Shown: positions 56,084 through 64,000 of the stretch, piece by piece
Numbering within the stretch: the first letter of the stretch is position 1
How the letters are laid out: each line of letters starts with the position of its first letter
NCBI GenBank assembly: GCA_004380135.1
Contig: QXCR01000024.1
Location: 1 to 64,000 of the forward strand
Origin: Stemphylium vesicarium
Lineage: Eukaryota; Ascomycota; Dothideomycetes; Pleosporales; Pleosporaceae
Length of the DNA stretch: 64,000 nt
Direction of reading: 5' to 3'
Translations under genes and position numbers: made by a program
The notes under the pieces: generated by a model
Databases searched by the model: none
Seen by the model: the letters and a program-made list of their open reading frames with translations, nothing else
What the model was told of the DNA's origin: nothing

Positions 56084-57711
56084 GTATCTCCTGGCACAAT
56101 TGACGGCAGGTTGCATGTGAGTATTTGTCGAAAATCCTCAGTTTCCCCACAGCTTCTGCATCGGCGTTCTGATCGCCGAGGTGCAAAGCATGAGCTTTTC
56201 AATAAGCACTGGGTAATGTTACAGCTTATTGTAATATGATATCTCTCGTAGACCTACGACTTAGCTTGCCTGTGTAATTTTGCGACCTATTTTGCTGTGG
56301 TGTATCTGCGCAATTCCGTAGGTAGGTAAGTTTTCTAAGAAACGCGTGCAAGGAATAGAGAGGTGTGAGTGATGTGAAAGGGGAATGATAGGAAAGAGGC
56401 GAGAGACGTGAGGATGTTTAAACTGCAGCGAGGCAGGGTAGATTAGGTCTATGTAAAGGGTCCAGGCAACAGCGGGGTCTCTCTTGGCAACACGGGAAGG
56501 GGCAGAGTTTGAACCAGTAAGAACAGTCCTTGACGTGTGACGCGACGGAAGGGAAACAACCCACCAGCATACCACACTTCACCCAAACTTCTCAAAACGA
56601 GGGTTCTATACGGGCATCTTACAATACATCGTTTTAACAACTTACACTGTGTCACCTTTTGTGGCCGCGATAGCAGTTTACGTGACTGTTCTGGTCTGCG
56701 GATCCAAATCCGAGAATTACAATTCCACGTGGTTCTTGCTTGTCTTCTACAAGATTTCTTCCATATACTTCTTACTGTTTCCTTTTTCTTTCGTTATTCT
56801 ATTAGGTTGCACAATGCTTCTCTGCAACGTAGATAACGCTAATAGAGCTAGGTGAAAAGTCTCCGCTCCCGTTTTGCGAAGACGCTCGAAAGTGTGAGCG
56901 GACGGCCCATGGAAAAGAACCAAGATCAATTCTGTTGCTATTCACACACTCTCTGGGCAGTTTGCTATCCAGCCGGCATTCGGTGGCACGCAAGCCTCCA
57001 GAACCACATTAGTCGGGCAGAAACTCAACACCAGCGAGCCCCATGATCAAGAACAGAAAACATACGCACCGCATATTGTAGACATGTTTCCATATGAACA
57101 AGTTCCCAGGTGTATGGGAAAGGCTATTGCATCATTATTGGCGAGTACGTAAGTAGGGGAGACGATTCGATGGGGCACCCACTGTCCTGAAACGAGGGCA
57201 ATCCCATTTTGTATAACATCATGGACCTCTAAGAGACAAACAAATCGTTCTACAAGCTTGGGTTAGGGTCGCAGGCACGCACTTAATTACCAAAAGAATG
57301 CTTGTTCTACAGCGTACCCTCCAACGAATGGATAAGTGAGTATTATATCCACCACCTTCTTCACTTGATGATTCTAATAAGGCCTTCTCCTGTGCTCATT
57401 GCTTTATAGTACTGTTTTATGTAACTCGCCATATCTCCGAGATATTCCCCTCGGCGACTCTGTATGATCTAGACGCATACGTGACCTAGGTAGATGGCAG
57501 AATACGGGAATGAAAGGGATATGTAAGGATCTTGTGTTCCGATGCCTCTCACTCCTACAAAATTTCCCCACTGAATTGTGCCTACGTCATTGTCTCGAAA
57601 ACCCGCGTGAAAATCACGAGCGCAGTATTCAAAGAACGGTTTCATTGTAAGCTCATTCGAAACTACTTTGCAACTCGGAAATACCGCCTCAACCACCGCT
57701 TACATCACACT
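56084..57711. other. Gene-poor intergenic region
   Basis: About 1.6 kb with only short open frames. Nothing else recognised. Confidence 0.45.
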
Positions 57712-58692
57712 ATGGCTCCTATCGACGCCTCAGTCGTCCTTCGCCATCTCGAACAATCGGCTGTCAAGGCCAAGGCGTAAGTGAGCCCTGAAAACACTGG
57801 CGAAAGTCTACACAACACTAACTACTTCACAACAATCAGTGCCGAAGAAGTCGCCAACCGCGTGTTTGACAGCTTGTCCGACCACCCCACTTTTGCTGAA
57901 CAACGCCATCACAACAGCGTCCTCTTCACGTGGCTCCGACACCATAAGAACGCCACTGCAGGATGGACACGCTTGCTGTGCCACTTCGTTACGGAAAAGC
58001 TGCCCCGCAAGATACGTGGTCAGATCTACGAGTTCATGGAGGATGACGACGATGATGACGATGATGCCGATGACGAAGACGGGGACGGTGAAGAAGGCGA
58101 ACGTGGACCAAACTCTACAACCAACCTGTACTGGTACAGCGAGCAGGTCGTTCGCGAGATGACAGAGAACTTTTACCTCAAGGTGGCGTGGGAAATCTGT
58201 GTTGGAACGTCGACAGGCAGAGAGACGCTCGCTCATCTCATCCTCAAAGACAATGTCGACTGCATCCCCGCTGAGCATGCTATTCACATCACAGTCATTT
58301 GCGCGCAGACCTATTGGAATGACTATGGCGGAGCGACAGGCGGTTGCTGCTGTGTACTGGACACGCTTTACCCCAAACTCAACCCGAATGCCCGCCTCAC
58401 TCTCGACCTTTCCTCTGCGTTCGTGGCCACTTCTCAAGCCATCCAATTGGGGATGTCAGAGTTCTGGAGCATTTTGCTTCTTCTAATGTTGCGCGGTATC
58501 GCGGTCTCTGTCGTGACGAAGTTGTGGAACAAGCATAAGCTGGCACATTGGACCTACGAGGCGCCAACCCAGGTACCAGAATTCCACGATGGGGATCCAG
58601 ATTTCATGTTCAGGAACCGGGCAAAGCAGCAAGCTTGGCTCGCGCACGATTTTGCACAGAAGCTAGTAGGACTAGGTTGGGCTAAATCCTAG
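57712..58692 (+). CDS. F-box-like LPRxxRxxIY family protein with polyacidic tract
   Basis: Two exons (57712-57776 and 57840-58692; 63-bp intron with CACTAAC) give 305 residues. The splice yields AVKAKAAEEVANRVFDSLSD. The F-box-like segment EKLPRKIRGQIYEFM (74-88) is followed directly by an Asp/Glu tract (eight consecutive Asp, total about 22 acidic-rich residues). Then come YSEQVVREMTENFYLKVAWE and a C-terminal region with a hydrophobic stretch (FWSILLLLMLRGIAVSVV). It resembles the family at 31684-32508 and looks intact. Function unknown. Confidence 0.75.
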
Positions 58693-59117
58693 ACATGTTG
58701 GCTGCTTCTAAGGCTACATCTCGCGTGGTGAGGTAAAAGTGGTGTGGGAATGTGAGGAAGGGCAGGGCTTCGAAGACATGGCGGTGAAGTAACGAGAGGG
58801 GTAGCTCACCGTGGAACTTGGCTTTTTAGCCTACAGCATATAATGGGGGCGATTTCATTTGCGTTATTGAAAGACACGATATCATTAAACAAGGCCCGTA
58901 AAGCCGTCGGCAGAAATGTGAGAGGTTGCCGACGATGTCAAGATAGCAGCCAACCTAAGCTATGGTACTAGAAGCGAATCCAAAAGGTCTTCGGAACACT
59001 GTAAATTTTATGTCTCCTATACGGTCACCAAAACAAAAGGGCAAACTTAGGCCCCCGGTCCTTCTTCCAGGTCCGGGGTTGCTGTTTGAGGAAGTGCTAC
59101 AGTTTATATGTCAGCTA
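58693..59117. other. Intergenic region between convergent family members
   Basis: No supported gene between the 3' ends of the two F-box-like loci. Confidence 0.5.
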
Positions 59118-60221
59118 CTAGACCAAATGGCTATGAATGAAACCGACCTCTTTGTGATGTTGCACTAGGCTTTCAGTGTTGCAGTTGCTTGCGGTTACCT
59201 CGCACATGACCAGATTCTGTGGGCGATCCCAATGAGGATCGAGCTCCAGAGTGACGCGGCACTCTCGAGCCAATAGACCTTTCAAGATAGGCATGAGATC
59301 GTTGACCATGGCTTCCGCTGTTGATGAGCTCTCTTTTGCGTATTCGTAATGGTCAAACCATCCCGCAAGCCGCCGATCCGATACATCTGCCTTGATGGCA
59401 AGAAATAGCGTAACCCGACCTCTATCTTTTACGCGGCGGATCCGTTGCTCGAGGGCCTCGCAGAATTTTCCGGGGGTTTCGTAATCTTTCGCCACCACTT
59501 GCGAAATCTTCAGCTCGACTCGATAGACCATGTCAGTCGGACCGCGCGGACACTCACGAAAGTAGTCGTAGTCCAGACGCTGGAAGTCTTCGCGTGGAGA
59601 ATGATTGCAGAATGTTGTCTTCATATTTCACAATTCACCAAGCTCTTCCGCAACATCGTTTCCGGTGTGTTGAGCAATGAATTGAAAGGGTGAGCCACGG
59701 TTTCCATAGTTCTCTGAGTGCTCAAGCCTGTCCAAAACAAAGGGTATGCCGAGTGCAATAACGATGTCGAGGACTTTGCTGTTTGTATAGGGAACTAGTA
59801 ATAACTTGTTGTTCTGGCACAACTTGCTATCCCGAGCCAAATTGTCGTAGACCATGTTCCGCAGGTCCCAGGGAAACTTTCGGTGCATCATCTTGCAGGT
59901 TCTTAGACGTTGAGCCTGATTGAAATCGACCAAGCTGTCTCCAAGTCTCTTCTCGGCAATGTCTGCGTTGGCCTGGGCTGCTTGGGCTCGCTCAAAATAG
60001 ACCAAGCTATCTCGAACCCACATCTCAGTGGCTTCTGCGTTGGCCTGGCCTGCATGGAATTGATTAAACTCCAAGCCACTTCGGAGCCACTCCTCATGGT
60101 ATCTTGCGTTAGCCTGTGCTATTTCCGAGGCTGTGCCATCGAACCTTTCTTTCAACCCTTCCCGGAAGCATATTATAGACCATGTTCTGGGTTCACGGTC
60201 TCGGCCTTTGGAACTATTCAC
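59118..60221 (-). pseudogene. F-box-like family member with three 24-residue repeats and one TGA
   Basis: The open frame begins without an ATG near 60221, so a first exon is missing or lost. It has three 24-residue repeats (33-104), then RKFPWDLRNMVYDNLARD, the F-box-like segment, and GNDVAEELGEL, where a TGA (59630-59628) stops it. The same frame continues for 168 codons (NMKTTFCNHSPREDFQRL, MVYRVELKISQVV, ending IHSHLV). The stop sits exactly where relatives have an aromatic residue (compare EELGEL with KELVENY and VREMGENY), so TGG to TGA or CGA to TGA is likely. Only one lesion was seen, so a functional allele may exist elsewhere. Confidence 0.6.
59910..60125 (-). repeat. Three tandem 72-bp units (24-residue repeats)
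   Basis: Translated units are EIAQANARYHEEWLRSGLEF plus NQFH, AGQANAEATEMWVRDSLVYF plus ERAQ, and AAQANADIAEKRLGDSLVDF plus NQAQ. The shared core is AQANA, four or five residues, then W/L R DSLV.F...AQ. They are diverged, so not freshly duplicated. Confidence 0.75.
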
Positions 60222-62310
60222 TTTCCATCAGTACAGAACACCTTCATCCTGGAAAATTCGAGAACATACCCCTCGTGTTGGAATCGAGCTGTATGCTGCA
60301 ATTTTGCTCTGATACGTGCAGTACGCAATTCGTTGGCACGTCTGTCGCTGTCTGAGCAATGCTTCTGGAACAACTTGCTTTTAACTCATGTGCTTAGAAC
60401 GTTCTCGAGGGACGCTAATTGGTCCGCTTCCAGCAATTATGGGTGTGATCCGACGGTTGAATGATCCTGCATCGTTCCAGAGAAATTCGTTCTATGTACT
60501 GGCAGCCAGAAATTTTGTTTCTCGAACAAGATAGAAACACTCGTTCCGAATGCGTTGCGATAAGTGCGGTGCAAGGTGGGTAAATGATGACGGGAAGAGC
60601 AGGTGTTGTCGAAAAACTTAGGAAACCAGGTGCGAACTTGAGGCGGCGGGAGTCACTTTATTCAAGTTAATAGCGGTCTGTGCAGAAAAGACGTAGATGG
60701 AGTAAATGTAAATAGTAAGCACTTACCAAAGTAGTTCAATTAAGAAATCTCAATACAATCTCAGTAGACTTTAAAACTTGATATTTACTAAAGATACAGA
60801 GGAATGTGCCAAGCGGAATCGCTTGGGATGAATCATGTCCATTGGTCTATCTATCGCGAGCGGCAGCCTATATCAGGCTTGCCGGTTAAGAGCAAACAGA
60901 TGGACAAAGGGAGATAGAACAAAGATGGGATGGAATAATGAGGCAAACAGCAATCAGCTGTACAGACCGGAGGCTTCCCGGCTCCTCACCGGAGCTCCGA
61001 CTGACAGAATGTACACAGAACGACCGGAGCTGTTGGCCTTCCGATGCTAGTATGAGCTTCAATCCTCCACTGTCGACCTACCTGGGGAAAATTTAGCATG
61101 CTAAGAGCGGATTCCTACCCTTACTAGACCTCTAAGCGTGTGCGACCCTTTCCGTTTGAATTTTCGAACAACGTTTTTTGCGCGGCGGAATTAAGCAACT
61201 ACGACAAATGATAGATTGAATCATGTCGCAGAAAAGCAATGCTTACGCACGAACTCGCGCTCGTGCTGAGCCTGTAGTGCTGCGGTCAGCTGCAGGGTCC
61301 TTGGCGATGTTCTTCACGTCAATCTTTGTTTTCTTCCGCCAAGATCTCTCGTAAGCCCAAAACTGTTCCTTGTCGTATCGCAATAACACCAGGAAGGTCT
61401 GCACGTTCCCTAGGAGTTGCAGCGAAATTGTTTGTATCTGAGTTTTCCTATCCAGGCCGAGTGGGTATAGTTCCTCCGATACCTTCTCAGATGCGATATG
61501 GTGCGAGTGAACCCATAGAAAAAATTGGGCTATGAGATTAGCGATCAAGGTAAGTATCACCAATCTACCAACCGGCCAGCCCGTTTTTCACAATCAATGA
61601 AGAATCCCGCTACACCACGAAGGCTTTCATACCTCCTGTATTCTTGGTAAAAACAGTAACCTAGAGCCCGCGATTGAGAGCTTTTTTACAGTTGTTCAAA
61701 TTGGTGTCATTGGAATTAAACGTCGGACTGGGCTGTACTCAACATGCTTCGTTCGGACCCTGAAAAAATTTGGGTACAGCTCTATGAGAGCGGGGAAACG
61801 CAATCAGCTGCCGCCGGCAGGGAATTTTTCCATCATCCATCTTGAGCTACCGTTGCTTGCGGATTAGTTGAGCAGATTTTTACTGGTAGATGCGACGCAG
61901 TCCCCCAAGCAAGCAACGTTGTGCAAGGTTCAAAGGTCGAAGAAACCATGAGCACAAGAGATTGGCAACCGATGCATAGATGGTAAGTCAGCTTCGGTGG
62001 GTGATAACCCGATGTACCTGACAAGATCGGCAGGATTAACGCACATGCGATGCGAGTGATTCGCGCAACATCTTAGCCCAGTGTGGGGTACAAGCTCCCC
62101 GCATCATTGCATCAACATCTCTCTCAACACCTAGCCTTGGGTAGAAGAACGTTCCGGTAAGCCAGCGGAGCAAGACGGAAATGGCAAAGTGACCGTATGG
62201 CCAGTAAATGTCTCCCGGCTAGTTCGTGCTGCATGAGAACCGTGAAGAGGGCTTTAAGTAGCGCAGGCTCATGATATGAGGCTTTTCCAACCACTTACCG
62301 TTCTTCCAAT
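60222..62310. other. Gene-poor intergenic region
   Basis: About 2 kb. A minus-strand frame at 61243-61563 starts with a hydrophobic helix and ends in an Arg-rich tail but has no ATG at its start and no recognised family, so it is not called. AT-richer sequence around 60640-60790. Nothing else seen. Confidence 0.45.
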
Positions 62311-63695
62311 ATGAGAATTTCCGCGGCCCTTACATCATCATTGTGCGCGGCGGCAGCCTCTGCAAACCCCACTAGCTCTCGGAAAACATGTACCGTCAAA
62401 GCTGGCGGTACTAACATTACGGACGATGCGCCCGCCATCCGCGAAGCCTTTCACAAGTGTGGACAACATGGAAAGATCGTTTTCGAACCCTGCACTTACT
62501 ACATCAACACCGTGTTGAACATTAGTGGGTTGGAGGATGTCGATATAGATGTCCAAGGAGAGCTGCTCGTACGTTCCCTTTTGACAAACCGTCATCCGCT
62601 CATCTCTTCTCTAGTGGAGTACCGACATCCAGTACTGGCTTAACGCATCCATTCCGTATGGCTACCAAAACCAATCTACAGCGTTTATGCTCGGCGGGAA
62701 TGACGTCCGTATCAATGGCCATGGCGTCGGTACCTTCAACGGAAACGGTGATTACTGGTACCAATGGATCAAAGAGCAAGAAAACACATCCAATTACCCC
62801 GGCCGCCCTCACGCTATCACCTTCAATGGCCTCACCAATTCTGTGATCAAAGGCCTGAACTTCCTGCGCAGTCAAATGTGGACCATGTCTATCGTCCACA
62901 GCCACCATAGCACATGGGAGGATATCTTTGTCAACAACACCGGCAACATAGTATCCAGCTGTACGTACCTCTCTCTTCACGCTTCCTCATTTACCCCACT
63001 AACGTCCGTCTCCCACAGCAAACACCGATGGCGTCGACACACTCTTCTCCTCCTCTCTCCTCTTCCGCAACCTAACCGTCTACAACGGCGACGACTCGTT
63101 CTCCTGCAAAGCAAACAGCACAAACATAACCCTCCTCGACTCGCACTTTTACCACGGTCTCGGCATAGCCATCGGCTCTATCGGGCAGTACGAAAACGAA
63201 TTCGAAACCATCGAGAACATCTACGCCGAGAACGTGTACTTTGAAGACACGCTCCACGCGTTCTACGTCAAGACGTGGACGGATGACCGCAATGGCGTGC
63301 CGCCGAATGGTGGCGGCGGTGGCCTGGGGTTTGCGGCGAATATGCACATGAAGAATTTGACGACGAAGGATATGCGCGGTGGTGCGTTTACGATTAGTCA
63401 GTGTACGCGGTTTATTGGCGCACCGGGCGTGGGGAATTGCACGAATAGTGAGTTTCAAGTTAGGGATGTGTTGATTGATGGGCTGGTTGGTACGACCAAG
63501 GATCGGAGGGTTCTTAGCTTACAGTGTAGTGCTGTGAAGCCTTGCACGGATATTGAGGTTAGGAATGTGGATTTGAGGTATAGTGGGAATGGGACGAGTG
63601 TGGAGAACTATCTTTGTGGGAATGTTGTGAGGAATGAGGGGTGGGAATGCACGGGAGATGTTTGTGTTGGTGGGAGCGCGGTCGGAGGGTGTTGA
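62311..63695 (+). CDS. Secreted GH28 polygalacturonase-type pectinase (probably exo-acting)
   Basis: Three exons (62311-62568, 62615-62960, 63019-63695; introns 46 and 58 bp) give 426 residues. A signal peptide (MRISAALTSSLCAAAASA) starts it. GH28 active-site motifs appear after splicing: SNTDGVDT (Asp), NGDDSFS (Asp pair) and the His-Gly of YHGLGIAIGSIG. GH28 enzymes hydrolyse galacturonan in pectin; wording around these motifs and the many N-glycosylation sites fit exo-type fungal members. At the usual RIK position the sequence reads FYVKTW, so the canonical Arg is absent while the Lys is kept. It converges with the partial gene at the window end. Confidence 0.9.
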
Positions 63696-63778
63696 GTGGA
63701 TGAGTAAAGAGGTGATAGATCAAGGTCTTCTCAGGCGAGGAAAAAAGGGAGGGAAACCTTGGGTTGATGATTTGGTGA

Positions 63779-64000
63779 CTATGCAGCTGCACTATTCTCC
63801 CCCAACACCCCGTTATTCGTCTTCATGTCATCCATGCCCTTTCCTTCCTTCTGTTTGCTCTTGAAGTATTGCGTAAAGTCATGCCTAACCTGGTGAATGC
63901 TTTCGGCGACGTTCTTGCCCCAAACCGGATCATCGTTTGCTTTCTCGCACATCTTGAAGAACTGATTCCGCTTCTCTTCGTGTGCAGGGTCCCAGAGGCG
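63779..64000 (-). CDS. 3' end of an unidentified gene running off the window
   Basis: The minus strand is open from the last base of the window to a TAG at 63781-63779 (73 codons plus stop). It reads as protein: LWDPAHEEKRNQFFKMCEKA, DDPVWGKNVAESIHQVRHDF, TQYFKSKQKEGKGMDDM and an Ala-rich end. The even spread of charged and aromatic residues and lack of stops favour a real C-terminus. Family not recognised. It is convergent with the GH28 gene, 83 bp away. Confidence 0.7.
   Translation of the reverse strand, partial: RLWDPAHEEKRNQFFKMCEKANDDPVWGKNVAESIHQVRHDFTQYFKSKQKEGKGMDDMKTNNGVLGENSAAA

Noticed and set aside
57260..57275. GGGTTAGGG resembling telomere repeat
   Set aside because: Only a single imperfect unit within unique sequence; no array.
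61243..61563. 106-codon minus-strand frame starting with a hydrophobic helix
   Set aside because: First codon is TTG, no ATG, no family match and an ambiguous upstream splice. Not enough to call a gene.
1..64000. CRISPR array, rRNA genes, virus-like element or secondary-metabolite cluster
   Set aside because: No regularly spaced repeats, no rRNA-like sequence, no viral hallmark gene, and no polyketide or peptide synthetase domains were seen.

Overview
This window looks like nuclear DNA of a filamentous ascomycete, most likely a dothideomycete and probably Pleosporales. The basis is short GT-AG introns (mostly 46-96 bp, some with a clear TACTAAC or CTAAC branch site), fungal gene families (MET10, COX15, FMP52-like, Zn2Cys6 regulator, DUF6604, GH28) and a Fot1/pogo-type DDE transposon. 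The order-level placement is an inference and could not be tested by a search. Gene models were built by joining reading frames at splice sites that preserve phase. Bounds are CDS only.

Layout. 1-1.3 kb: the 3' part of a pogo-like transposase, cut by one TAG, followed by a tRNA-Thr(TGU). 2-24 kb: a mostly intact housekeeping block with the sulfite reductase flavoprotein subunit (MET10-like), a GPR1/FUN34/YaaH acetate-type transporter, a roadblock/LC7 protein with a second reading frame just downstream, a two-domain glyoxalase I, 3-phosphoglycerate dehydrogenase, a broken DUF6604 gene, an FMP52-like protein, a 74-residue membrane protein, a MOSC/ferredoxin-reductase/2Fe-2S fusion, two small mitochondrial-type proteins and a Zn2Cys6 regulator. 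25-45 kb: mixed. An amidase and methylthioadenosine phosphorylase are intact, but around them lie lineage-specific or decayed genes, including a roughly 5 kb relic of a multi-CCCH zinc-finger protein. 45-53 kb: intact again (BTB protein, divergent COX15, sugar transporter). 53-62 kb: gene-poor, with coiled-coil relics and two members of a family with an F-box-like LPRxxRxxIY motif. 62-64 kb: a GH28 pectinase and the 3' end of a further gene.

The most striking pattern is decay. At least six loci read as continuous proteins except for in-frame stops and frameshifts. Of 15 well-placed premature stops, 13 are TAG or TAA and only two are TGA. That fits C-to-T change at CpA (CAG/CAA to TAG/TAA), the signature of repeat-induced point mutation (RIP), although most of these loci are not obvious repeats. 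An alternative to test is recovery at the RNA level (stop readthrough or A-to-I editing). The frameshifts argue that the loci are simply dead.

Functionally, MET10 (sulfide supply), methylthioadenosine phosphorylase (methionine salvage) and phosphoglycerate dehydrogenase (serine supply) share sulfur/one-carbon metabolism but are scattered, so I see no co-regulated cluster. No secondary-metabolite cluster, CRISPR array or virus-like element was seen.
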